Origin: Euborellia annulipes
Taxonomy: Eukaryota; Arthropoda; Insecta; Dermaptera; Anisolabididae
Direction: 5' to 3'
Assembly: GCA_023213315.1 (NCBI GenBank)
Contig: JAKCPI010027501.1
Location: 62,001 to 126,000, forward strand
DNA: 64,000 nt
The notes beneath the pieces are model-generated. The model was not told where the DNA came from and searched no databases. It worked only from the letters and a program-made list of their open reading frames with translations. A program made the position numbers and the translations under genes. Each line of letters starts with the position of its first letter. The first letter of the stretch is position 1. Of this stretch, positions 13,601 to 23,905 are shown one piece after another.

Positions 13601-16600
13601 CTAAGTACCTGGCTGCCCGCTCCTTTAGCCTCTTAGGTTGAACGCACACCTATTGGGCAAAACGCTCTTGGACAAAATGTTTTGTCCAAGAGCAAAACGT
13701 TTTGCTCAATGCCAACGCACACCGATTAGGCAAAATGTTTGCTCAATGTACAAAATGATTTGTCATTGAGCCTTTTTGCCTAATCGGTGTCCGTTGGCAT
13801 TTTTTGCTCAATGGCCGAACATTTTGTTCAATGCCGGAACGCTCAACTGTTTGCCATCAAGAGCGCTCAACGGTGAAAACATTTGATCAAACAGTTTTAG
13901 GCACGATTAGTCAAAAATTTTTTGTCCGAAAACGTTTTTGCTCACTTAGTGTGCGTTCAGCCTTATTGTTTAATACAACAGCCACTTTATTTCTTCAAAT
14001 AGATTTTATTTTGATAAGTTAAAGCGGCCTAAATAAAGGGAAACCATCCCACATTCAGATTAAATGCATTCAAGTATTATAAAAGAATCATGTCCTTTAA
14101 GCCTGATTATTTTCATCTTAAAAAATATATTCAAAATATTAATGAAATCTAAGAGTAATATTCGTACGTCCTGCCGCCTATCGGACTCTAAATACTCTTT
14201 TTTAACTGTTTCAGTCCCAACAGGTGACGGAGAGAAATATTATTGATAAGTTTTAAGTACCTGAGGTTCGGACCCCAGCCAGTCTGAATGCAATTTATTT
14301 AAATCAAATGGATATCATTTTATTTAATTGTTAAAGGTCATTTTTGGCATCTGAGTCCATTTAGACTCCTTCCAATTGAATGGAAATTCCAAATGAATTG
14401 ATATAAATTTTTTTCGCCTAGAACGGGATGCGAACTCTCGACTTTTAGCACCAGAAGCTAATGGGAGCTTCCGAACAAGAGGGAGTCATTTGGTTTAAAT
14501 AAATATACCTACCAGAATAATTATATTGTAAATAATAGGCTATATAATTGCATTGTATGCCTAGAATGCCAAATAGACTTCAGACAAAAATCATCAATCC
14601 CTTTATTTTAAATTTTACAATTATTTAAGTCCATCAGGCCATTTATAATTCTTAAAAAAATTAATTCCTCCACTCTGGAAAAACCAATTTCGAGATGAAA
14701 CGAAAATGCATCCCACTATAAGATTGTTAAATATAAAGTTAAAAAATTCAAACAGGATGTTCACTTTTCAGGATGGCCAGGACGTACGATTCATTATTCT
14801 TACATTTCATTAATTCTTTACCGTGAATAAAATATTTTTAAAATGGAAATCACCAGGTTTGAAATGCATGATTCTTTTATACTTGACTGCATTTAACGTG
14901 AATGACAGACAGTGACTAATTAATTAGACTAATAGGCTATAAAAATGTTTATATTTATAATGCTATGCTAAACAGTTAGCCTTGGTTCCTGAATGGAGCT
15001 AATAATAACGTCATTGTTTAAGTGAAAGAGAGGAAAAAATCACGTTAAATAAACATTCCTCCATTAAACATTTTCTAAATGGAATATAAATTAAAAAAAA
15101 AAAAAAATCTCTTCTTTTTTGGACCGCCTCTTAATTCATGCAAATTATAGACTAAATAAATTAATGTATTAAAGTCATATAAAGATTATATCAATTATAA
15201 TTAAGAAATCATTAATAGTCAGAATCATAACTAGGAATATTGGCGCCGATCGCCAAACTTGAAACCTTTAAATTGTTTTCTCTTTATTTTAATCGCTCTT
15301 ATAAAAGGGCAGTAATCAGACTGATCATATGATTGTTAATAAATTTTTATTAATTAATTCCGAAAATCTTTAATGAAAATCCATACAACAAATACGATAA
15401 GATAATATATGATTTCAAGTTTAAATGATTATTCATTATTCGTGTAATTGCTACTGAGCCTTAACGCGAAATGAAACATAAATTTAATCAAGCTTAAAGG
15501 GATGATGTTATTCACCCTTACACGTCATTCATTTAACTTGTAACATATCGGTATACAAAAGAAAAATATTTTATAATTCTTAAATTTTTTTTTATATATA
15601 CCGCCAGGTTCGTTAAATAAAGTTTTTTTTTTTTGCCATTCATTTTTATTGAATAGGCAGGAGTGTTTTATTATTATATCTCCTGTATCAGCCAAAAGTA
15701 TAAGCTCTAGTAGTAGACTTGGAGAAAAAAAAAATCTAAAACTTAGAGAGAACAAGTGCCTTTAAGCTATGCAACCAACATTCAAATGCATTAATTTGCT
15801 TATAAAGGCAAAATGTTTTTATTTTTTTATTTTTACCCTTTTCGGCTAGTGAGGTCATTTAGGTGTTTTAATTTATTACACCGATTTTAAATACAAGGTA
15901 CTGATGGCTACCGGGGGACAAAGAAGTATCATAATTAACTATTCAATCTTATCCAAAAACATTTAAAATAAATAAATTAACATCATCTCTCTAATTTCAT
16001 CTCGAAGTTCTTTAGGAACTCTAGCGAATGTATACTTTTGATAGAGTTAGTACATGGAAAAATACAAAAGCATCTAAAAAAATAGATAAAAAATATTTCA
16101 CAGTTGAGAACTCACCAGGACTGTAGTAATTTATGGATTAGGAAAAGGTCCAATGTATGTGAGAGTATATAAAAAAAAATATATATATATATATATTTTA
16201 AAATATATATTCTTTATAATCTCGATTATATAATAACAAAAATCTCTCGAGATTATATATAGACCTATATATTTTTAAATATATTTTTTTTTTGTATTTA
16301 CTCTAACATACATTGGGCTGATTAGACCTTTTCCTAATCCAATATTTCACAGCCTATGGAAGAGAGGGGGAAAAGGTACATGATACAGCCTTAAAATATA
16401 CAGTATTACTAAATTTTTATTTCTCAGTTTTCTTTTGACTCAAAATTTTATAATTTATTTGGATTCTGCATAAATACCAGCATCACTAAGTTTAAATTTG
16501 TGATTTGTTGAATCTATCTTTTTATAGATTAATTATATTGAACTATCCGCAAGGTTCTCCTCCCTGGTTATATTGAATTTGAATTGTTACTTATTTTGTT

Positions 16601-19600
16601 TGTTAGGTTTTATTTATTTAGGCTACGCAGGCCATTTAGACTTAGCACTGATTATAAGATATTATTATATAAATCTACAACCGGTTGTTTACTATTTATT
16701 CAGGTTGCCAATAAATTTTTTTAATAAACGTAACGCTTGTTCAAAACCTGTTGATACATATATTTTTAATTAAAGCTAATTCGTTGCTATTAGAGAAGTG
16801 TTAGGCTATAAAAAATATATTTACCTACTTTATCATATTTATAAACTTTGTTATACGTTTCGTGATTTTCATATCAGGTCACGCAACTAATGAAAGCTAA
16901 AGCTGCTTCATTAATCACCATTTTCTTTTTTTTAATATTATTATACCTGGGAGTTTCCTCGTTACTCAAATACACTTTAGGAAAAGCAAAATATTTAATA
17001 AAATTTAGTGATTTTACTACAAGACTTAATCCATTATACTATTTAGGTCAAATTTTGATTGTATATTAATTTGATTTTTTTTTTTTTTGTAAAAAATGAT
17101 TGCTCACACTTGATTAAAAAATCTGGTGTGACTGGTGCACAGTGTTCTGTGCTTATCAGAGCGAATTTTGAGAAAATAGAAAAAAACTGAAAAAGTACAT
17201 CAGTAAAGTACTAGTACTCTTGGCCAATTTTGATTAAAAGCTTATTTTCTCGGTCCCGGGGGATGTTTAACTTAAATATAAAATTTCAGCCTCATAGCTC
17301 AATTCCTTCATGCTTAAAATTGAACACACACACACACAGACACACAGACAGACAGACAGACAGACAGACCATGTCGCGAAAACCACTTTTTTGGATTCAG
17401 GGGACCTCAAAACGTGAAGATCCATCAAAATCTCGACATCGAATTTTTGACATGAAACCAATACTTTCTCTCTCTAAATATAACTGTTATTAGAAGTCTT
17501 CTGAGTGTTGAATTAAAAAAAAATTTTCTTCTGTTTACATTTCTAAAATTAATTCAAATTAAATTTTAGATTTTATTAATTATAAAATTAATACTTGATA
17601 AAATTTGATATGATTAATACATAAAATTAAAATAGATTATTAGAAAATATCTTGCGTAGTCTAAGAAGAAAGATATTCTTTCGAGAAATCGTTCTTTTTT
17701 CTAACGAAGTTTGTTTCTGGCTCAAATCCAAAAGGATCATGCGATCCATGTGAATATTTTTATTTGTCAAAAGTCAACTTTTGAACAAATGTTCACATTT
17801 TGTTTAAAACAAAGAAAGCTATTTCCAGAAGAAGTAAAGAGTATATTTCCCTAAATATTCAATCATTTTTACTTGTGATTTATTATATATACTTATAAAT
17901 TACAAAAAAAAAAAGTATAAACATTTAAATCATTTAACTATAAAACTTTCATCATATTCCATTTAAATATTTTTTCAAAAAAATGATGATTGATAAATAA
18001 ACTTATATATCTTTAAAGACATTAGTATTTATTTTACTAAAAATTAAAAAAAAAAAAATCTTGTATCCGAAAATACATGTTGTTTACTTATTTATATTTC
18101 ACTATAAAGAGATGGCCTGGAGAACCAAGTCAATGTTTAAAATCAAAAAAATGCGCTAAAAATTCCACTGAGCTATTTTTAAGTATAGAAAAAACCTTCA
18201 TATTACTTGTTGTAAATTATCAAAAAATTTCATTCACACTTATTCAGTTTATTCAATGATCCAAGAGTTGATGACACATGCGAATTTAGATAATTAAATT
18301 TCTTTAATGAAAGAAGTTAATTCTGGAATTCGATTATTTGACTTAAAGATGCTAGAGTGAATTTTGTTCTTGATGATAAACATTCGAAAAATACAAGAAA
18401 ACAATTTTTTTTTTTTAAATATTTTTCTTCTTTCTTGGCTTTATTCCCGTATTTCAGAAACAGGTGCGATCTAAAAGGGGAGAAAACGAGACCGTTGACG
18501 TTTGACAAGGGCTGGGGGAAGACTGTAATAAAAGGAACAGAGGAAATACCATTCGTAGCTCCGATAACTCGTGGTCATCTTTCACGTACTTCCCAAATGT
18601 GAGCCAATGCCAAGTATTTTTTTTTTTTTTTTTATTTGTCCTCTCAGCTGCCGAGGCAATTTAGGGTATATTTTATCAGCCTTCTACTTATTTCCACCCC
18701 TTTTCGTTAATTTTAGCGACATGAATTAAATTCGGAAGGATAGAAAGGAATATTTTAGCCTTAATATTTCTTTTGAAGAGGTGAAAAGTTAAAAAATAGG
18801 AACATTTGTATCTGAGGGGGTAATATGGGGAGGATTTTGTCTTTTAAATTGCAAAAAAATCATTAAAAATGATCGATTTTTTTTAACGAAAGGGGATGGA
18901 AATAAGTAGGGGGCTGTCCCCCGAAAACAGTAGGGCCTACCTGATGGTGGAAAACGGATGTCATATTTGGATTCAGGAAGTCCTTTTACTTAAAAATCTG
19001 AAGGAATTATGTCGGGGCTTTTTTTCATGCCCGCTATTTTTATTTGTATGGAAGGCAATCGGGGGGACGTTCCACACTATTTTTTCCTGGCAACTCACCC
19101 GAGTTTCCCCTGTACATGGCATTGTTTCACTGATAAAGCTACTTTTAAGAGAACACACTTCCGAAGGCTCAGCATTTTGGTTGCCTAAGCTCAAATCTCC
19201 TCTCTTGAGCACCTCAGACACTTGTAGCACCAAGAGCTTATTTTTACATATGCTTTCAATTAACATTTTTGCCCTCGGGCCTTGGTGTAGAGGTTAACGT
19301 ACTGGCCTTTTGAACCAATAGTCGTGAGTTCGCATCCCGTCCTAGGCGACAAAATTTGTTTAAATTGTATTGGCTACCAATCAATTTAAATAAGTAACGA
19401 ATGGGTCTAAATGACCTTCGAAAAAGAACTTGAAGGAAATGAAAAAAAATAAAAAAAATTTTTTATAATTGTTATATGTAGAGACCGGACAAAAAAGCAT
19501 AAAAAAATGGAAAAAAAAGTGCTTAAAAAAAGCATAAAAATCTTGAATAATAAGTTGTTAAATAAGCATAAAAGTTGAAAAAAAGCATCTAATAAGCAAT

Positions 19601-22600
19601 TTTTACTCATACCAATGGCGTATACAAATTTTTTTTTAAAGAAAAATGCAAAAAATTTTGTTTTTGCGGAACCAAATTTTTTCACCCTGATGAAAAAAAT
19701 TTTTTTCCAGGGCTATATTTTTTCGCACTGCGGGGTTTTTGAAATTTTTTTTTTTTTTTGAGGGGGCGGGCCCCCTCCCCCCTCCCTTATATACGTCCCT
19801 GGTGTATGCGTGTGTGAATGGGAAAAAGTGTTTTTTAATAAAAAAAAAAAAATTATAAATATTCTTAAAATAAGTTCAAATAAGCAAGAAAGGGAAAAAA
19901 AGCATAAAAACTCAAAAAAAGCAAAAAAACATAAAAAATGCAATCTCAATGCACTTAGTTTTTCCTAATTCGTATAGAAATTAAATATCTAATGGCTGCT
20001 TATAAAATAGAGCAATAAGCATTTTGCTTAAAATCCGGTCTCTAGTTATATGTAATTTCTTAAAGATGTAAAAATTACGATATATTTATAAAAGAATTGT
20101 TCCTGAAAAATACACTAACAAGTTATGAAAAAAAAAAAAAAAATAGTCTCATTATTTTCGGTTAGACTAATTAGCAGATATTCAAAGAAAATTTCAAAAC
20201 GCATTTCTCCCCTTATCTCTCTTAAGGAAGGAAAAAGCACTAAAATACAAATACACGATTTTATCAAATTTTTATTGAATACTACACGACTTTTTAATAG
20301 CGCACATTTAACAACAAGGACAAATTAATTAATTAATAATTACCTTGTCAATTCTAATTAGTTTTTAATCTTATCTATTTCAATTTTTGAAAATAAATAT
20401 TAATTATATTAAAAGTTCATTTTCGACTAAATAAATAATTTTACTTTCTCTTACCTATATGTATATGTTATATATATATATATATATATATAAAGTATTG
20501 GATTCATGTCAAAAATTCGATGTCGAGATTTTGATGGATATACACGTTTTGAGATCCAAAAAAGTGGATTTCGCGACATGGTCTGTCTGTGTGTGTGTGT
20601 GTGTCTGGGTTCAATTTAAAGCATGAAGGAATGAGCTAGGAGGTTTATTTAGATACCCACCTAGGGCGTGATAATAAGCTTTTGATTAAAATCGGTAAAA
20701 AAGTACTAGCACTTTACTGATGTAGTTTATCAGTTTATTTTCTCAAAACTTGCTCCAACGATTTTGATTAAAATTCAGAAATCAATTATCTTTTAGATGC
20801 TCTTTAAAATGTATATTCTCATTTTGCCATTGAAATGTTCTAAAAACCACTTTACTGTTGTACTTCTTAGGAAGGATAGGAGAAATGGTTGCCATGGTAC
20901 CCATGTTTATAAATGTTATATCTTGAATTCTAATATATCGGTGGAAACTATATCTCGACACAAAAAATCTGGTGTGACAAGCACAGAACACAACTTTCGA
21001 TTACCGTAGGTAAGAGAAAGTTGTGTGCTGTGCGACCAGTCACACCAGATTTTTCTAAATAGGTCTACAGTCTAAAGAGACATTGTGTTTTAAGCATTTA
21101 GTAAAAGTTAATTCAATGCCTAAAAAGGTTAATCAATCGTAATGAAATGAAAGCATACTTTAAGCACTCATTCCTTTTTCTCTCTCTTTCTCTCTTTGTC
21201 AATCAACAAAATGATGGCCCATCGTAAAAGAGAAAAACTCTCCTAAATCAACTTGATTAATTAAAACTTTATTAAATCGATTTCAAGCATTAATAATGAA
21301 AATATTTTTTTTTCATTGACTATAAAATATTTAATGAAAAATTTAAGAATAATTTATAGGAAACACAAACTGGATGCTCTTCCTAGCACTCTACTTCTAC
21401 GTTAGATTGGGTTTTCTAAAAAACAAAATCTCGCATTCGCCTATTATAATATAATAATATAATTAAAATTTCATTAACACGAAACGATCTTAAAAACTGC
21501 ATCAGTGGCGTAGCGAGCTTAACTTGTGCCCAGGGCACAATACCTTTTTAGCGCCCCGCCCCTCCCTATACGAAAATCATATAATATTATATGTAAAATA
21601 TACAAAATTATTATATTACACTGGCACTAAATTTAAAATATATTTTCCAGAAATCATTTATAATAAAAATAAAAATTATCCAGCAATTTTTTGTTTTGCG
21701 AACCATTTGGCGCCCCTTTGTGAGAAGCGCCCGGGGCATGATGACCCCCTTTGCTCCCCCTCGCTACGCCACTCAACTGCATGCCATCTAGCAAGCACGC
21801 AGGGCCGTAGCCAGAAAATAATTTCGGGGGGGGTTTGATTTGGTGGAAGAGTAGAAAAACAAAATCGTTTTAATAAAATAAATAAAATGGTGTTACTTAT
21901 CATATATATTTATTAGAAAACCATTAGCCCGGGAGCCGTGGCTCAGTGAGAAGACATTAGCTTCTCGCACCGGAGTCCCGGGTTCGCTTCCCATCCCAAG
22001 CGAGAAAAATTTATTTCATTTGATTTGACTACAAATCATTTGAAATAAATAGGGATGGGGTCTAAATGGCCTTAGATGCCGAGAAGGACCTTAAAAAAAA
22101 AAAAATAAAAAATAGAAAACCATTACCAGAATTTTGTTTGTAGTGATTGATTAACTATTATGTTGTGTATAACAACAAAGTAAGACGGGCGCACTAAAAT
22201 AAATATCTTTTTTTTATTTCGGGGGGGGGGATCAATCCCCCTTGATCCCCCCCCCCTAGCTACGGCCTTGCAAGCACGATTGGAAATGCGTCAGAATTCT
22301 AGACGCCAGCAGTGCTGCAACCTCTAAAGAGGTAAAATGGCGATTTTAACAATTATTAACTAGGTAGAGCTTGGAATATTTTTCAATCAACGCTCAAATA
22401 GAATGTAAATAAATCAGTCAATATATTGTTTAAGATACCTTATCTTTGGTAAGAGAAAGTTTTGTGCTGTGCGACCAGCCACACAAGATTTTTATATTTA
22501 TGCTGCTGCCTTCTTAGATTTTTAAAATTCTTTTTAATAATATAAATATAAATAACATGATCGCAATACTTTCTCTCTTTATATATTTCATTAATATATA

Positions 22601-23165
22601 GTTAGAGAAAGTAAAAATGAAATTAACGCGCCTTTTTCTCTCTACGTTCTTTTACGATACTTTCTTTATTTTACGGTATTTTTTTCTTCTCTATTATATT
22701 TTTTCGCCCTTAAAAAGGAATAATTCATTAACGACCATCAAAAAAATATAATTATTTGGCACATTACTCTTACAAAATTTTTTATTTTGAAATTGAGGCA
22801 AGTCCATTTTTTATATTTTAATAAAAACAAAATACGTTTTTTTTTTTTGTATTTTTATTTAATTATGTTTATCTTTTATTTTTAGATTAGCGACTAACGC
22901 AAAACTCTTCGTGGTGATGGGAATTATTTGGATCTTTGAATTAATTTCAACCAAAGTTGAAAATACATCCTGGATTTGGTATTTATCTGACGCAGCAAAT
23001 TCTCTTCACGGTGTTCTTATATTTTGCATTTACGTATTGAAAAGGAACGTACTAAGAGATTTGAAGACACGATTTAGACAAACGCCACTAACAAAAAACC
23101 GTCAAGACACAACCATCAGTAAAAAGAGTCTCTCTACAAGTACATCACGGATAGAACGAATGTGA
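901..23165 (+). CDS. Methuselah-like class B G-protein-coupled receptor (5'-partial)
   Basis: The exons are 901-1107, 1479-1694, 3379-3621, 3838-3916, 8972-9171, 9963-10140 and 22886-23165. All junctions are AG/GT and the phases agree, giving 466 residues plus TGA. Residues 1-140 form the cysteine-rich extracellular Methuselah domain (VRRCCKDGE, later LNDGTLQMG and YNLFC). TM1 follows (residues about 150-180), then LHGKTLVCYALWL, TM3 with the family word CFDIWWTLG, an extracellular loop with PKYGPGIG, TM5 and a basic loop, TM6 (LFVVMGIIWIFE) and TM7 (SLHGVLIFCIYVLKRNV), then a short Ser/Thr-rich tail. Methuselah receptors are cell-surface receptors; no ligand can be inferred. The signal peptide and first residues are missing upstream. 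Introns of 5.1 kb and 12.7 kb are filled with repeats. An AATAAA lies at about 23452. The specific paralogue is uncertain. Confidence 0.9.
2616..3115. mobile_element. Degraded hAT-like element containing a tRNA-headed SINE fragment
   Basis: The left end (GGGGTTCCCAAACTTTTTCG near 2618) and the right end (CACAGTTTGGGAAAG near 3097) are the typical hAT pair CAGGGGTTCCCAAACT in inverted orientation, but both tips have decayed and no clean 8-bp duplication is visible. At about 2829-2960 lies a tRNA-like block with a B-box (GGTTCGACTCC) followed by TTTGCCCAATC. The same block occurs at 12205-12330. The whole unit sits in the 1.7-kb intron of the GPCR. Confidence 0.5.
6256..6519. mobile_element. 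Foldback element with ~107-bp near-perfect arms
   Basis: The left arm (6256-6360) and right arm (6411-6519) are inverted copies with few mismatches, separated by about 50 bp. The ends read GCCAAAAACATCGGAGATG and its complement; inner parts include GGGGCGCCTCGCAT, CCTCGACGCTGGGC and TATATAAAAGCGAGG. The arms are much richer in GC than the surroundings. There is no coding capacity. It is a MITE or foldback insertion of unknown superfamily, since no convincing target duplication was seen. Confidence 0.75.
6625..7426. repeat. Tandem array, about eight 99-bp units
   Basis: The word AATACATCGTTTGGTAT (AATACATCATTTGGTAT in the first unit) starts at 6642, 6741, 6840, 6939, 7038, 7136, 7235 and 7334, so the period is 98-99 bp. 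Units differ by a few substitutions. Because 99 is divisible by three, the minus strand gives repetitive open frames (about 33 residues per unit, including TMYLHPTNIT). These are judged an accident of the period, not a gene. The array lies within a GPCR intron directly after a foldback element. Confidence 0.95.
9215..9280. repeat. Short hairpin just after a GPCR exon
   Basis: TTATATCAAGGAAG at 9215 and CTTCCTTGATATAA at 9267 are perfect 14-bp inverted repeats around a 38-bp loop. The hairpin starts about 40 bp downstream of the 5' splice site at 9172. It may simply be a MITE remnant. An effect on splicing cannot be judged from the sequence. Confidence 0.6.
12205..12330 (+). mobile_element. 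tRNA-headed SINE fragment
   Basis: A B-box-like GGTTCGACTCG lies in GCGTGGAGGTCCTGG context, followed by GGGGGCCCAATTTTTGCCCA. The block matches 2850-2960 almost base for base. The head is truncated and has no complete A-box, so it is a retroposed copy and not a functional tRNA gene. Confidence 0.55.
12990..13141 (-). mobile_element. tRNA-headed SINE, minus orientation
   Basis: Read on the minus strand, the unit starts with a tRNA-like head (CGGGCCTTGGTATAGCG) and a B-box (GGGTTCGCGTCCCGTCCC), then the family body TTTATTTAAATAG, GGCTACCAATCAATTT and AGGGACGGGG. The same body is seen on the plus strand at 19275-19440. Small open frames on both strands run through it and are not genes. Confidence 0.65.
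13636..13962. mobile_element. Harbinger-like foldback element
   Basis: The ends are inverted repeats, GGTTGAACGCACAC and GTGTGCGTTCAGCC, flanked on both sides by TTA (13633-13635 and 13963-13965). A three-base TWA duplication with a GG-start terminus is the PIF/Harbinger pattern. The interior is a patchwork of short inverted words (TTGGACAAAATG, TTTTGTCCAAGAGC, GCCTAATCGGTGT) that form several hairpins. It has no transposase. Confidence 0.65.
14243..14500 (-). mobile_element. SINE remnants
   Basis: Two pieces are visible. Positions 14250-14320 match the SINE body word GGACCCCAGCCAGTCTGA. Positions 14318-14480 read on the minus strand as a tRNA-like head with a B-box (GAGTTCGCATCCCGTTCTAGG) followed by AAAAAAATTTAT and the TCAATTC body. 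The copies are old and incomplete. Confidence 0.5.
16135..16340. mobile_element. Palindromic MITE, 206 bp
   Basis: The terminal inverted repeats GGATTAGGAAAAGGTC...AATGTATGT and ACATACATTGG...GACCTTTTCCTAATCC span about 35 bp with one asymmetric insert. The interior is almost entirely A and T, with an (AT) run. The word AATATTTCACAG occurs shortly before and directly after the element, but the spacing does not fit a simple target duplication. Superfamily unknown. Confidence 0.7.
17097..17490 (-). mobile_element. Double-hairpin family, partial copy
   Basis: The copy begins with AAAAAATCTGGTGTGACTGG, a fragment of the terminal hairpin. It then runs through the family body (TCAGTAAAGTACTAGTACTC, TTTCAGCCTCATAGCTCAAT) to an (AC)n/(GACA)n tract, CGCGAAAACCACTTTTTTGG, and the end ATACTTTCTCTCTCT. 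The central part is deleted relative to the copy at 42580-43262. Confidence 0.8.
18458..18598 (+). CDS. Possible unassigned coding exon inside the GPCR intron
   Basis: The 141-bp stretch is bounded by a good acceptor (CCCGTATTTCAG, ending at 18457) and a donor (GTGAGC at 18599). One frame is open throughout (46 codons, phase 1 in, phase 2 out) and reads NRCDLKGEKTRPLTFD...ITRGHLSRTSQ. Its base composition is more balanced than its AT-rich surroundings. I do not recognise the family, and it does not fit the GPCR, whose flanking exons join in frame without it. It could be an exon of a nested gene, an old transposon exon, or chance. Confidence 0.3.
19275..19440 (+). mobile_element. tRNA-headed SINE
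   Basis: The tRNA-like head GGGCCTTGGTGTAGAGGTTA contains an A-box, followed by the B-box GAGTTCGCATCCCGTCC. The family body comes next (GGCTACCAATCAATTTAAAT, GGGTCTAAATGACCTTCG) with an A-rich 3' end. The same head type (CTTGGTGTAGAGGTTAGCG) heads the copy at 46258. There is no CCA or complete cloverleaf, so it is not a tRNA gene. Confidence 0.75.
20446..21057 (+). mobile_element. Double-hairpin family, near-complete copy
   Basis: The left end is TACTTTCTCTTACC followed by an (AT) hairpin and GAAAGTATTGG... sequence (GGATTCATGTCAAAAATTCG). The body has a GTGT microsatellite, AAGCATGAAGGAATGAGC, ACTAGCACTTTACTGATG and GGTTGCCATGGTACC. The right end is an 88-bp palindrome (20968-21055) reading AAAAATCTGGTGTGAC outward on both sides, with CACAGCACACAACTTTCTCT inside. 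No open frame spans the element. Confidence 0.85.
21503..21774. mobile_element. hAT MITE with 8-bp target duplication
   Basis: Termini are CAGTGGCGTAGCGAGCT and CTCGCTACGCCACT(C). AACTGCAT flanks it exactly on both sides (21495-21502 and 21775-21782), which is the 8-bp duplication of hAT elements. Inner words GGGCACAATACCTTTTTAGC and GCGCCCGGGGCATGATGA recur in the sister copy at 26291-26561. Non-coding. Confidence 0.9.
21800..22270. mobile_element. hAT MITE interrupted by a SINE
   Basis: Termini are CAGGGCCGTAGCCAG and CTAGCTACGGCCTTG. Flanking duplications CAAGCACG lie at 21792-21799 and 22271-22278. Inside it lies a complete SINE (21927-22112) with its own duplication. Without the SINE the element is about 270 bp, the size of the other hAT MITEs here. 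The G-run and C-run tracts next to the ends are typical of this group in the window. Confidence 0.9.
21927..22112 (+). mobile_element. tRNA-headed SINE inserted in a hAT MITE
   Basis: The SINE is bracketed by a 13-bp duplication, TAGAAAACCATTA (21914-21926 and 22113-22125). The head carries an A-box-like GTGGCTCAGTGAGAAG and a B-box GGGTTCGCTTCCC in a GCCCGGGAGCC...CCCGGG frame. The body has TTTCATTTGATTTG...GGGATGGGGTCTAAATGGCC and an A-rich tail. This gives exact ends for the family. A second copy lies at 57673-57840 on the other strand. Confidence 0.92.
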
Positions 23166-23689
23166 TTGAAATCACTTCCAGCTAATCATTCATTCAATCT
23201 AGTCAATAATTTATAAGGATGAACATATTATACCATTCCTTTATTGTATGTAAGTATTTTTTTATGGAGCTCGAAGCTCCTTAATTGTAACTATGCACTT
23301 TCCTCAAATATTTCCTCAATAATTCAATTCAGTAATTATAATTATGAATGTAATAATTTTAATAAGTTTCATGTCTTATTTTGTTAAGAGTCTTAAAAAT
23401 GGCACTGTTTATTTTGAGTAGGCTATACATGATAAAAAAAATTGCTTTATTAATAAATATTATTATCATTAAATAAATATATTTATCATTCGCACACCTT
23501 CACTTGATATATTAATTCTGTTAGATTATATTTCCAAAACTTTATATTATAAACAATTACTTTATTCATCTTGATCGACATCTCTCTGTGTTTCTCCATT
23601 GGTTTTGATCTGTATATAAAATTTATATTGATTGTGGATTGTTCTTCTAGAATAAAACTAATGAAATGAAATTCTAGTCTCTCAACGTC

Positions 23690-23905
23690 GGTCTTAAGAG
23701 ACAGGGTTGGGAATTCAGCATCCAGAGAGAGTCTGTGCCTGATATGCTCTAGAGTGGAGCCTTGAGCTTAGGCAACCAAAATGCTTAGTCATCGAGTAGT
23801 TTGTCCCTTTTCATTAAAAAGAGATTTAATTTTTAATGAAAAAAATATTGGTTTGGTTGACTAAGTTCAAGGCCCCCATCTCAGGCACTTGATTGTACCA
23901 TTAAC
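23690..23905. mobile_element. Inverted-repeat element, CAACCAAAATGC family
   Basis: Words GTGCCTGATATG...GAGCCTTGAGCTTAGGCAACC on the left pair with GGTTTGGTTGACTAAGTTCAAGG...TCTCAGGCACTTGA on the right. Related sequences occur at 19170-19250 and 49188-49400 (CATTTTGGTTGC near GGCTCC). No reading frame. Ends and target duplication could not be fixed. Confidence 0.5.

Larger units (their letters stand above)
10141..22885. other. Giant 12.7-kb GPCR intron
   Basis: The intron separates the exon ending in the third intracellular loop from the TM6-TM7 exon. The content in order is: purine-rich sequence with no recognisable frame (10870-11540), a hAT-type left end (CAGGGATGGCGAATC, about 11870), tRNA-like SINE fragments (12205-12330, 12990-13141, 14243-14500), a Harbinger-like foldback (13636-13962), a palindromic MITE (16135-16340), double-hairpin family copies (17097-17490, 20446-21057, 22441-22496), a possible spliced exon (18458-18598), a SINE (19275-19440), poly-A/T-rich sequence (19440-20340), and two hAT MITEs (21503-21774, 21800-22270). 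No other gene was recognised. Confidence 0.6.

Noticed and set aside
18896..19297. 133-codon plus-strand frame (and its antisense partner)
   Set aside because: It overlaps an inverted-repeat family fragment (GGTTGCCTAAGC words) and the head of a SINE. Both strands being open indicates composition rather than coding.
20782..21009. Overlapping open frames on both strands
   Set aside because: They lie in the body and palindrome of a double-hairpin element. Equivalent frames in other copies are broken.
21927..22010. tRNA gene (good A- and B-box)
   Set aside because: It is the head of a SINE with a 13-bp target duplication and A-rich tail. The cloverleaf is incomplete. The same applies to 19275, 46258, 33887, 57673, 12990 and 29837.
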